Positions 26,738 to 34,775 of a stretch of DNA of 64,000 bases are shown here, piece by piece (positions within the stretch are counted from its first letter, which is position 1; each line of letters opens with the position of its first letter). The stretch is from Pararhizobium sp. Lineage in GTDB: Bacteria > Pseudomonadota > Alphaproteobacteria > Rhizobiales > Rhizobiaceae. The stretch covers positions 4,668,501 to 4,732,500 of the forward strand of contig CP051237.1 of NCBI GenBank assembly GCA_017794825.1, given 5' to 3'. The notes beneath the pieces were generated by a model. That model ran no database searches and was not told the DNA's origin. It worked only from the letters and a program-made list of their open reading frames with translations. Position numbers and translations under genes: made by a program.

Positions 26738-28144
26738 ATGGATCAGATAAGCGAACCAGGCTCGGTCCGGCTGGCGTCCCGGCGGCCGTCCGACGCGCAG
26801 GTCGCAGCTGCAATCGCCTGGCTTGAGGCGCATCCGGAAATCGAAAGCCTGCGCGCAGCCATCTGCGATCTCAACGGGGTGCTCCGGGGCAAACGCATCA
26901 CCGTCGATCAGGCCCGCAAGGCGCTGGAGGGCAAGATGAGGATGCCGTATTCGCTTGTCGGCCTGGATATCTGGGGCGAGGACATTGCGGGCAATCCGCA
27001 GGTCTACGAGCGTGGCGACACAGACGGCGTTTGCGAGTGGACAGGGCGGGGCATCCTGCCGATGCGCTGGACGCCGCGTCCGACGGCGCTGGCGCCATTG
27101 TGGCTTGCCGAGGAGAGCGGCGCCCCGCACGCCTGCGATCCGCGCCGGGCGCTGGCGGCGATCCTCGATCGCTACGATGCACTCGGGCTTGTTCCCGTGG
27201 TTGCGACCGAACTGGAATTCTATCTCGTGGATCCAGCGAGCAACGGCCCTGCGGCGCCGATTTCGCCGTCCACCGGCAAAAGACTGGGATCGGATTCAGC
27301 GCTTTCGATTGACGAGATCGATGCGTTCGAAGCCTTTATTCACGATGTCTACAAAGCCAGTGAAGAGCATTGCATTCCGGTTGACAGCACGATTGCGGAA
27401 AACGGAGCCGGACAGTTCGAGATTAATTTCAATCACCATCCGGACGCGCTGCGCGCCGCCGACGACGCGCTGTTTTTCAAGCGCATCGTCAGAGGCGTGG
27501 CGCGCAATCACGGCTTTGCGGCGACCTTCATGGCGAAACCCTATGGCGACAAGGCAGGCAACGGATTGCATACGCATTTCAGCCTGCTTGACCGGGAAGG
27601 CAACAACGTATTCGACGACGGCGGCGACGAGGGCTCCGACATGATGCGCCATGCGGTCGGCGGTCTGCTCGCCGCGATGGCGCAGAGCACGCTGGTCTTT
27701 GCTCCGCACTACAATTCCTATCGGCGGCTAAGGCCAAATTCCTATGCGCCGACCGTCGCCGCCTGGGGTTATGAAAACCGGATGATCGCTGTGCGTATTC
27801 CCGGCGGCTCCAACAAGGCCAGGCGTATCGAACATCGGGTCGCCGGCGCAGACGCGAATCCGTATCTCGTTCTGTCGGCCATTCTCGGCGCGGCGCTGAT
27901 CGGTATAGAGCGGCATATCGAACCAGGCGATCCGGTGGAGGGCGATGTCGCGAAAAGAGAGCTGCCCAGCCTTCCCGCCGACTGGGCGTCCAGCATCGAC
28001 GCGTTCGAGAGCGGGCCGATCATGGCGGAACTGTTCGACCCGGCGCTGCGCAAAGCGCTGGTTTCCTGCAAGCGGCAGGAAGCCAACAGGTTCCTGGACA
28101 AGGTCAGTGATTTCGAGATCGAAACCTATCTGGAAACGGTATAG
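26738..28144 (+). CDS. Glutamine-synthetase-family ligase (gamma-glutamylpolyamine-synthetase-like)
   Basis: 468 aa with the full GS catalytic fold: ICDLNGVLRGKR at the N-terminus, ATELEFYLVD, ENGAGQFEINF, GNGLHTHFSL, RLRPNSYAP and GGSNKARRIEHR. The length and insertions fit PuuA-type enzymes, which join glutamate to an amine using ATP, better than nitrogen-assimilating GlnA. The ATG at 26738 follows GGAAGC. The other Puu enzymes (oxidase, aldehyde dehydrogenase, hydrolase) are not in the window. It is divergent from the MOSC gene and near the shared operator copy C. The amine acceptor is unknown. Confidence 0.88.
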   Translation: MDQISEPGSVRLASRRPSDAQVAAAIAWLEAHPEIESLRAAICDLNGVLRGKRITVDQARKALEGKMRMPYSLVGLDIWGEDIAGNPQVYERGDTDGVCEWTGRGILPMRWTPRPTALAPLWLAEESGAPHACDPRRALAAILDRYDALGLVPVVATELEFYLVDPASNGPAAPISPSTGKRLGSDSALSIDEIDAFEAFIHDVYKASEEHCIPVDSTIAENGAGQFEINFNHHPDALRAADDALFFKRIVRGVARNHGFAATFMAKPYGDKAGNGLHTHFSLLDREGNNVFDDGGDEGSDMMRHAVGGLLAAMAQSTLVFAPHYNSYRRLRPNSYAPTVAAWGYENRMIAVRIPGGSNKARRIEHRVAGADANPYLVLSAILGAALIGIERHIEPGDPVEGDVAKRELPSLPADWASSIDAFESGPIMAELFDPALRKALVSCKRQEANRFLDKVSDFEIETYLETV

Positions 28145-28190
28145 AGGGTTTTGCGCTTCCTCCGACAGGCGGGTGAGAAGAGAGGCCGCC

Positions 28191-28892
28191 TCAGGCCTCC
28201 TCCGGCTCGTAAAAATGCGCTTTTTCGAGAAGATACTCCGCGCCTTCCCTGATGTCCCGGACGATCAGTTCGCGCGCCCGCGCGCCGTCTTTCGCCTCGA
28301 TCGCGGCGATGGCCTCGTCGTGGTAGTCGATATCCAGAATGCCGGAAATATCACCCTCGAATGCTTCAACGAAGTTCCGCAGAAACGGGCCGACCTGCAT
28401 CCACAACGTTTCAATGAGAAAGATCATCGGCTCATTGCCGCAATTGCGATAGATCGAGAACTTGTAGTCGAAATTCTTGCGCAGATAGGCGTCGATGTCG
28501 CCTGCGCGCGCCGCTTCGGTGAGTTCCGCGCAGTGCCGGCGCAACGTGCGCAGATGGTTGCCATTCATGCGTGTTGCGGCGAGTTCCGTGGCAGCGCCTT
28601 CTATCACCAGACGCGTTTCCATGAGCTGGCGCAACTTCTCCGCAGTCATTTGCGGGACTTCCATCGTGCCGTTTGGCTGAACGCTCAACACGCGGAGCGA
28701 TTGCAGGCGCAACAGGGCGCTGCGAACCGGCATGTCGCTGGTGTTGAGTTCCTTGGCAAGTTTGCGCGAGGTAAGCTTCTGGCCAGGGGAAAACCGCCCG
28801 GACATAAGGGCGCGGACGATTTCCAGATAGACTTTCTCGTGCAGCGGCGTTGCGTCCACTGCCGACAGTCCCGCTCGTGGCTTGCTGGTCAT
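28191..28892 (-). CDS. GntR/FCD-family regulator, likely master of the shared-operator regulon
   Basis: 233 aa. The GntR winged helix (EIVRALMSGRFSPGQKLTSRKLAKELNTSDMPVRSALLRL) is at about 22-75, and the FCD ligand domain follows (LMETRLVIEGAATELAA, then FDYKFSIYRNCGNEPMIFLIETLW and HDEAIAAIEAKDGARAREL). GAGGAGA lies ahead of the ATG. It is encoded 108 bp after the ABC ATPase on the same strand, so it is probably the last gene of the transporter operon, whose promoter carries operator copy D. Operators of FCD regulators are typically short palindromes, which fits TGCGATC-N3-GATCGCR. The effector is unknown. Confidence 0.88.
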   Translation of the reverse strand: MTSKPRAGLSAVDATPLHEKVYLEIVRALMSGRFSPGQKLTSRKLAKELNTSDMPVRSALLRLQSLRVLSVQPNGTMEVPQMTAEKLRQLMETRLVIEGAATELAATRMNGNHLRTLRRHCAELTEAARAGDIDAYLRKNFDYKFSIYRNCGNEPMIFLIETLWMQVGPFLRNFVEAFEGDISGILDIDYHDEAIAAIEAKDGARARELIVRDIREGAEYLLEKAHFYEPEEA

Positions 28893-29000
28893 GCGCGATT
28901 CTCCTCTGTCATGACGGCTGGCTACTTCTCCGGAACGCGCCGATAGTCCTCCCGGGCCTTTCTTCCGGCGACCACGCCGACGGATATGTTTCCGTTCTCA

Positions 29001-30650
29001 TCAGACGCTTGCTTCCGGGATTCTGCTGTCGGCAAAACTGCGGTCAAGCAGCATTGCGGCGTCCAGAAGCCGTCTTGTATACGGATGTTGCGGCCGGTCA
29101 AAGATATCGTTCCTTGCGCCGGTTTCGACGATCAACCCGTTTTCCATTACCGCAACCCGATCGGACACCTGTTCGACCGCGCCCAGGTCGTGCGAAATGA
29201 ACAGGCAGGCAAAGCCGTAATGCTCTTGCAGGTTCCGGATGAGTTCGAGAATCTGCTTCTGCACCGTCATGTCGAGGGCCGACACCGGTTCGTCGGCGAC
29301 CACGAACGCAGGCCGGCGGACAATCGCCCGGGCGATGGCGACGCGCTGACGCTGGCCGCCTGAAAGCTGGTGTGGAAAACGGCGCAGGAACTCCTCGCCA
29401 AGCCCGACTTCGGAAAAGACTTCGCGGACACGCGCATGACGGGCCTTGTCCGTCATGGACGGATCCAGCAGCAAGGCTTCGCGGACTATGTCGCCAACCC
29501 TCTGTCGCGGATCGAGCGACGAATAGGGATCCTGGAAGATGATCTGAACGTCGCCGCGCATCCGGCTGGCCGCCGCCGAGCCATCGAAACGAAGCGGTTT
29601 GTTGTCGAAGGTGATTTCGCCCGATGTCTTTTCAACGAGGCCGACGATCGCCCGGCCAAGCGTCGTCTTGCCTGAGCCCGAAGCGCCGACGAGCGCGACG
29701 GTTTCGCCACGGCCGACCGTCAGGCTGACGCCATTCACCGCGCGGTTCGCCGCGCTTTTGCGGAAGAGTTTTTGTTGTCCCGGATATTCCACGACGACGT
29801 CGCGCACCTCGACGAGCGGCGTGGGTTCGACACTGTCGGCCTGTCGATCCAACCTGCGGGGCAGGGCGTCCACAAGGCGTTTCGTGTAAGCGTGCTTCGG
29901 CGCGGTGAGCACTTCCATGCTGCGGCCATGCTCGACAGCCTTGCCCTGATGCATGACGACGACGTCGCGCACGTAGTGCGACACCATGCCGAGGTCGTGG
30001 CTGATCAGCAGCACCGCGGTTCCGTTTTCGCGGGTCAACTCGACCATGAGGTCCAGCACGTCGCGCTGAACCAGCGTGTCGAGCGCCGTCGTCGGTTCAT
30101 CGGCGACCAGCAGATCCGGCTTCAGCAGCATGACCGAAGCCAGCATGATGCGCTGGCGCATGCCGCCTGAAAATTCATGCGGATACGCCGACAGGCAGCG
30201 CACCGGATCCTTGATCGAAATGCGTTCCAGCATCTGAAGGGATCTTTCCCGGATCTCGGCTTTCCGGAGTTTGAGATGAAGCGACAGACCCTCCGCCATC
30301 TGGTCGCCGATCGTCATGGAGGGATTGAGCGAGACCATCGGTTCCTGGAAGACCATGCCGATATGCGCGCCGCGTATCGCGCGCATCGTCTTTGGCGAGG
30401 CGCCGACCAGTTCCTTGCCTTGAAACCTGATGCTGCTGCCCGGCTGTACGGTCAATGGCTGCGGCAACAGGCCGAGCACCGATCTGGCCGCCATCGTCTT
30501 GCCGGATCCGGATTCGCCGACCAGCGCCAGCATGCCGCCAGGCGCAATTTCGAAATTCAGACCATCGACGATTTTCGCTTCGTGTTCGGGGCCGGCGGCG
30601 ACCGAGAGATGCTCTACCGCGATTACGCTGGCGTTCGGATCATTCGTCAC
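29001..30650 (-). CDS. Fused double ATPase of a peptide-type ABC transporter (DppD-DppF fusion)
   Basis: 549 aa with two ABC modules in one chain, as in GsiA/YejF. First half: Walker A GESGSGKT, signature FSGGM, Walker B LLVADEPTTALD. Second half: GASGSGKT, LSGGQ, FVVADEPVSALD. Each has the C-terminal region typical of oligopeptide ATPases (HAYTKRL, HPYTRRL). The GTG start at 30650 lies 4 bp after the DppC stop. It energises the two permeases upstream; the binding protein is encoded separately at 18245-19834. Confidence 0.94.
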   Translation of the reverse strand: MTNDPNASVIAVEHLSVAAGPEHEAKIVDGLNFEIAPGGMLALVGESGSGKTMAARSVLGLLPQPLTVQPGSSIRFQGKELVGASPKTMRAIRGAHIGMVFQEPMVSLNPSMTIGDQMAEGLSLHLKLRKAEIRERSLQMLERISIKDPVRCLSAYPHEFSGGMRQRIMLASVMLLKPDLLVADEPTTALDTLVQRDVLDLMVELTRENGTAVLLISHDLGMVSHYVRDVVVMHQGKAVEHGRSMEVLTAPKHAYTKRLVDALPRRLDRQADSVEPTPLVEVRDVVVEYPGQQKLFRKSAANRAVNGVSLTVGRGETVALVGASGSGKTTLGRAIVGLVEKTSGEITFDNKPLRFDGSAAASRMRGDVQIIFQDPYSSLDPRQRVGDIVREALLLDPSMTDKARHARVREVFSEVGLGEEFLRRFPHQLSGGQRQRVAIARAIVRRPAFVVADEPVSALDMTVQKQILELIRNLQEHYGFACLFISHDLGAVEQVSDRVAVMENGLIVETGARNDIFDRPQHPYTRRLLDAAMLLDRSFADSRIPEASV

Positions 30651-30654
30651 TGGT

Positions 30655-31488
30655 TCAGCGTCTCATTTTCGGGTCAGACCAATCACGCAGGGCGTCGCCG
30701 AGCATGTTGACGCCCAACAGCGTGAGAGAAATACACAGGCCGGGCAGGACGATCATATGCGGCGCCTGGGTGATGAAGGGGCGGGCGGCGGCCAGCATGT
30801 TTCCCCAGGTGGGCGCAGGCGGCGGCACGCCGAGACCGAGGAAGGACAGGGCGCTTTCCGACAGGATCACCCAGCCGAACATGGAGGTGGCGAGAACAGT
30901 CACGGGGGCGACGCAGTTGGGCAGGACGTGACGCAGCATGGTGACCAGCTCCCTGTTTCCCATGACCCGGGAAGCCTCGATGAACTCGCGTTCGCGAATG
31001 GACATCACCGTGGCGCGGACGACCCGCACGACGGCGGGCGTGTAGGCAAGGCCGAGAGCGACGATGATGGCGTCGCGGCTCGCGCCGGCGACAGCCATGA
31101 TGCCGAGAGCCAGCAGAAGGCCCGGAAACGCCAGCAGGGCGTCATTGAGCGTCATGATGATGCGATCTGTCCAGCCCCGCACGTAGCCGGCGGCGACGCC
31201 CAGCGAGAGCCCGAGAAGCATGGCGACGGCGACCGTCGCGAAGGATATCCAGACGCTTGTGCGGGTGCCGTAGATAAGGCGGCTCAGAATATCGCGGCCG
31301 AACTCGTCCGTCCCGAACCAGTGGGCGCTGCTCGGTCCGGCCAGGGGCGCCCGGAGATCGAGTTTGAGCGGGTCATAGGGCGCAATCATCGGTCCGAAGA
31401 TCGCCAGCGCCATCAGGATCGCCATCAGGCTCCCGCCGATAACGGCGTTGGCGTTTATTCTCGCGTGGCGAAAGACGGCGACGTTCAT
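30655..31488 (-). CDS. Peptide-type ABC permease (DppC family)
   Basis: A 277-aa inner-membrane permease with an N-terminal membrane segment followed by the linker GTDEFGRDILSRLIYGTRTSV and five further segments. The EAA-type loop EASRVMGNRELVTMLRHVLPN is intact. The start at 31488 overlaps the DppB stop as ATGA; an in-frame extension to 31746 lies inside DppB and is rejected. It pairs with the DppB-type protein as a heterodimeric channel. Confidence 0.93.
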   Translation of the reverse strand: MNVAVFRHARINANAVIGGSLMAILMALAIFGPMIAPYDPLKLDLRAPLAGPSSAHWFGTDEFGRDILSRLIYGTRTSVWISFATVAVAMLLGLSLGVAAGYVRGWTDRIIMTLNDALLAFPGLLLALGIMAVAGASRDAIIVALGLAYTPAVVRVVRATVMSIREREFIEASRVMGNRELVTMLRHVLPNCVAPVTVLATSMFGWVILSESALSFLGLGVPPPAPTWGNMLAAARPFITQAPHMIVLPGLCISLTLLGVNMLGDALRDWSDPKMRR

Positions 31489-32429
31489 TGCCTGATCCTC
31501 GGATCGAATATCGGATAGAGCAGATCGACGATCAGATTGACCAGCACATAAATCACAGCGATGGACAGGATGCAGCCCTGCACCACCGGATAGTCGCGCG
31601 CATAGATCGCGTCGACCAGAAGCCGGCCGAGGCCGGGAATGGTGAAGACAGTTTCGATGACGGCGATGCCTCCCAGAAGAGCGCCAAGGATGAGACCGAG
31701 CAAGGTCCATGTCGGCGCGAAGGCGTTCTTGAACGCGTGTCGCCACATGACCGCGAATTCCGTGAGGCCCTTGGCGCGCGCGTGGGTGATGTATTCCGTG
31801 CGCGCCACCTCGATGGTGCTGGCGCGGGTCATTCGGATGATGGCGCCGATTTCGACGAGCACGAGGGTGAGAACAGGCATTGCTATGTAGGACAGGGCGC
31901 GCCAGAAATCATCGTTGAATGAAACGAAACCGACAATAGGGAACCAGCCCAGCCAAAGCCCGAAGACCAGCAGGATCATTAGGCCTAGCCAGAACGACGG
32001 GATCGACAGCGAGATGGTCGACAGGCCGACAAGCCCCAGGTCGGTGACGCTGTTCTGGCGCCAGGCTGCGAGCATGCCCGCCGGCACGGCGATGAGCGCG
32101 GCGATTGCAACGGCGAAGACCACGATGCTGGCCGAGACGGCGAACCGCTCGAATATCAGGGGCAGAACGTCCTGATTGGTGGTGATCGAACGCCCGAAAT
32201 CTCCTGTCAGAATATTCGACAGCCAGATAACGTACTGCTCGTATAGCGGGCGGTTCAGCCCCATTGCCTCGCGCAACCTTTCGATTTGCTCGGGCCGGGC
32301 AAGATCACCAAGCATCAGTTTGGCGGGATCACCGGGTATCATGCGCACCATGGCGAACACCGCGATGGTGACGATGAGCAGGGTGGGAATGGCGGAGACA
32401 ATACGCCCCAGGAGAAATCTCGTCATCAT
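31485..32429 (-). CDS. Peptide-type ABC permease (DppB family), first gene of transporter operon
   Basis: 314 aa with about six membrane segments, the typical beginning FLLGRIVSAIPTLLIVTIAVF, the periplasmic RMIPGDPAKLMLGDLA segment and the EAA loop ARAKGLTEFAVMWRHAFKNA. It is followed by DppC, the fused ATPase and the GntR gene. Operator copy D is 56 bp upstream, so transport is probably induced by the same signal as the catabolic enzymes. Confidence 0.93.
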   Translation of the reverse strand: MMTRFLLGRIVSAIPTLLIVTIAVFAMVRMIPGDPAKLMLGDLARPEQIERLREAMGLNRPLYEQYVIWLSNILTGDFGRSITTNQDVLPLIFERFAVSASIVVFAVAIAALIAVPAGMLAAWRQNSVTDLGLVGLSTISLSIPSFWLGLMILLVFGLWLGWFPIVGFVSFNDDFWRALSYIAMPVLTLVLVEIGAIIRMTRASTIEVARTEYITHARAKGLTEFAVMWRHAFKNAFAPTWTLLGLILGALLGGIAVIETVFTIPGLGRLLVDAIYARDYPVVQGCILSIAVIYVLVNLIVDLLYPIFDPRIRQ

Positions 32430-32485
32430 GCCTCGGTCCGGAGGCCACGCCGACTATCGCATGGCAGTCGACTGTATCATTAAAA

Positions 32486-32502
32486 TGCGATCGACGATCG
32501 CG
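32486..32502. promoter_or_regulatory. Shared operator, copy D
   Basis: TGCGATC-GAC-GATCGCG followed by CAAT. It contains the palindrome GCGATCGACGATCGC and is 56 bp upstream of the transporter operon, a position suited to repression. Confidence 0.75.
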
Positions 32503-32804
32503 CAATGTCCGGTGTGGGTATTTTTATTTTTTTTGATAAAATATTGATTTTGTTATTATAATAATCATGCGTTTGTTGCGGCAGATCAATATTTTCGGAA
32601 GTTAACTGTTTGGCCTATACCGTGTTCCAAGCGCTTTTTGGACAAAAGGCGTCGCCGGGAGCATGTTTGACGAAGGCTTCGTGCTCACGGTTTGACTATC
32701 GATTCCGGTTCGTATTCAGCGGCTCAACCAGCGACAAGGCATCGCCTGGAGGCCAAATCGCCGTGCTGGATTGGTGAACGGAATGCACATTCCATAGAGT
32801 GTCC
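32503..32804. other. Gene-free stretch between transporter operon and regulator gene
   Basis: After operator D there is a very AT-rich block (about 32518-32575, T and A runs) that probably contains the transporter promoter. From 32580 to 32804 no gene, strong hairpin or repeat was recognised. Confidence 0.5.
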
Positions 32805-34226
32805 TTATCCATTCGAATAGGGCGCGAAAGCCGCGCGGTTTTCGTTCACGACGGACGCAGCCGCCACGGACGGAAATGCGCGTTGCGGGCAATCCGGCCG
32901 CTCGCAGATTCGGCATCCTGCGCCGATGGGTATGCGCGCAGCCTGGTCGTCGAGTTGAAGTCCTCGGGAATAGGTCAGCCGATGCGCGTGCCGAAGGTCG
33001 CAGCCCAGTCCGATCGCGAAGGTCTTGGCGGGAGCGCCATAACCGCCGACGGCGCGGCTGACGCTGCGCGCCACCCACAAATAGGTGCGTGCGTCGGGCA
33101 TTTCTGCGATCTGCGTCAGGATGCGTCCCGGGTTGGAAAAGGCTTCATAGACATTCCAGAGCGGGCATGTGCCGCCCGCCCGCGAGAAATGGAAGTCCGT
33201 GGCGGATTGTCGTTTCGAGATGTTTCCCGCGCGATCAACGCGAACGAAGAAGAACGGGACGCCTTGCGCGCCATGGCGTTGCATGGTGCTGAGACGATGA
33301 CACACAGTCTCGAAACCGACGCCGAAGCGTTCGCGGAGCAGGTCGATATCGTATCTCAGATCTTCGGCGGCCTTGAGGAAGACGCCGTAAGGCAGGATCA
33401 AGGCGCCGGCGAAATAGTTCGCCAGACCGATACGGGTCAAAGCCCGTGTCTCCTCATTGGCGAAAGTCGCGCCTCTCAGTTCAGCATCGATGCTCTCGCG
33501 CTGTTCCAGAAACGCCAGTTGCGTGGCCATCTGAAATGCTTTTTGACCGCTGTTGAGCCGATCTGGCAGATAGAGGATCAGCGCCTTGTCGTCAAAGAGC
33601 CGCTGCATTCCCGGCGTGATATGTTCGTGGCCTCCCACAACACGGATGCCGTGCCGCGTTTGGAGATGCTTTTCCAATGCTGGCGCCATCCGCCCTACGG
33701 GATCGCCAAGCGCGACAGCCGTTTCCTCTGCGGCCCTGTCCAGCGCGTCGATATGGTTGCGTCTATTGTAGAAGAAGTCGCGGACTTCCTCGTAAGGCGC
33801 GGCGACAAAGGGCGTGTCGCCCGCCACCCGGTCTTCGCCAAGGCGCGCCGTAAGAGCAATCGACTGGTCGAGCGTTCTCGAAAGCCTTTTGCGCAACTGA
33901 ATGATGGCGCGTCCGACCGCGGGCATGTTGGTTGCGATCTCCTTGATCTCAGCCCCTGAAATATCCTCGCCGATATCAGGCTCGGACAAGGCTTCGCGCA
34001 ATTCGCCAACCAGACGCGCTTCGTCATCGCCCGAGAAGAACTGGACATCGACCGAGAAAGCCGCGTTCAACTTGAGCAGGACCGGCACCGTTAGCGGACG
34101 CTGATTGTTCTCGATCTGGTTGAGATAGCTCAGCGATATGCCGATCGCGTCGGCAAGCGCCTGCTGTGTGAGTTGGCGCTCTTCTCGCAGCCGTTTCAGC
34201 CGAATGCCCATAAATGTCTTTTTCAT
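32805..34226 (-). CDS. XRE / IrrE-like / DUF2083 regulator of short-chain acyl metabolism (RamB/ScfR type)
   Basis: 473 aa. An XRE helix-turn-helix at about 5-60 (LREERQLTQQALADAIGISLSYLNQIENNQRPL), an IrrE-peptidase-like middle, and a C-terminal DUF2083-type domain with the cysteine cluster GAGCRICERPDCPQRAFP. Regulators of this build control glyoxylate and methylcitrate genes (RamB in actinobacteria, ScfR-like proteins in proteobacteria). It is divergent from the methylcitrate operon, which it probably activates in response to an acyl-CoA-type signal. The ATG at 34226 gives the usual start; an in-frame codon at 34259 is the alternative. Confidence 0.88.
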   Translation of the reverse strand: MKKTFMGIRLKRLREERQLTQQALADAIGISLSYLNQIENNQRPLTVPVLLKLNAAFSVDVQFFSGDDEARLVGELREALSEPDIGEDISGAEIKEIATNMPAVGRAIIQLRKRLSRTLDQSIALTARLGEDRVAGDTPFVAAPYEEVRDFFYNRRNHIDALDRAAEETAVALGDPVGRMAPALEKHLQTRHGIRVVGGHEHITPGMQRLFDDKALILYLPDRLNSGQKAFQMATQLAFLEQRESIDAELRGATFANEETRALTRIGLANYFAGALILPYGVFLKAAEDLRYDIDLLRERFGVGFETVCHRLSTMQRHGAQGVPFFFVRVDRAGNISKRQSATDFHFSRAGGTCPLWNVYEAFSNPGRILTQIAEMPDARTYLWVARSVSRAVGGYGAPAKTFAIGLGCDLRHAHRLTYSRGLQLDDQAARIPIGAGCRICERPDCPQRAFPSVAAASVVNENRAAFAPYSNG

Positions 34227-34246
34227 TCTCAACTTCTCAAATCTTC

Positions 34247-34282
34247 GCAAACTTTGCAAAATTGATGATTTTGCTTCGCAAT
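34247..34282. promoter_or_regulatory. Candidate regulator boxes (TTTGCAAA and TTTTGC-TTCGCAA)
   Basis: GCAAACTTTGCAAA (34247-34260) holds the palindrome TTTGCAAA and resembles the known RamB binding core. A second TTTTGCTTCGCAA follows at 34269-34281. Both lie between the regulator and the methylcitrate operon, so auto- and cross-regulation are plausible. Confidence 0.5.
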
Positions 34283-34334
34283 TCTACGCATTTTCAGTGG
34301 TTTACCGGATTTAGAATATGCGGATATTGCAAAT

Positions 34335-34775
34335 ATGAAAAGAGTTATTGAAGGCAAACGAGTGAGCGGCAACCCGGATTTGGCGCAAGGAACGCCTGTC
34401 GAGTGTTGCGAACTGGTGGCGCCGGCCCTGACCAACCATCACGGAACGCTCTATGGTGTTGAAGCGCTCAAGCTCATGGGCAAGGCCGCCTATGTCTGCG
34501 CATCGCGCCATAGTTCGCATCACATGGTGATGGCGCATGCCGGGAACATTGATTTTCATCACCCTGTGCGGCTCGGCGAAGTCATCAGCATTCAGGCGCG
34601 CCTTGATGGCGTTGGCCGCAGTTCCATGACCATCGCCGTCAATGTCAGCCATTGCGTTTCCTCCAACGAAGCGGCGACCGCGATCTCCGGTCGTTTCGTC
34701 ATGGTCGCGGTGGATGGCGAAGGCGTCCCACAACCGCTGTCCAATCCACATTGCAAAGAGGAAATCGTCTCGTGA
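34335..34775 (+). CDS. Acyl-CoA thioesterase (hotdog fold, YciA/BFIT-like)
   Basis: 146 aa. The hotdog segment NHHGTLYGVEALKLMGKAAYVCASRHS and the strand HAGNIDFHHPVRLGE match bacterial acyl-CoA thioesterases, which free CoA from acyl-CoA. No ribosome site precedes the ATG at 34335; a 6-codon frame starting at 34314 ends in ATATGA overlapping it, so translation may depend on coupling. It overlaps prpD by 4 nt and is the first gene of the methylcitrate operon, possibly relieving propionyl- or methylcitryl-CoA build-up. Confidence 0.82.
   Translation: MKRVIEGKRVSGNPDLAQGTPVECCELVAPALTNHHGTLYGVEALKLMGKAAYVCASRHSSHHMVMAHAGNIDFHHPVRLGEVISIQARLDGVGRSSMTIAVNVSHCVSSNEAATAISGRFVMVAVDGEGVPQPLSNPHCKEEIVS

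Noticed and set aside
26601..26750. 49-codon frame ahead of, and overlapping, the GS-like ligase start
   Set aside because: No ribosome site, 13-bp overlap and no recognisable sequence; it could be a leader ORF but there is not enough support.
28182..28199. GAGGCC/GGCCTC inverted repeat between the convergent ligase and GntR genes
   Set aside because: Short stem overlapping the GntR stop and no T tract; too weak to call a bidirectional terminator.
34314..34337. Six-codon frame overlapping the thioesterase start
   Set aside because: Too short to call; mentioned only as a possible coupling device.
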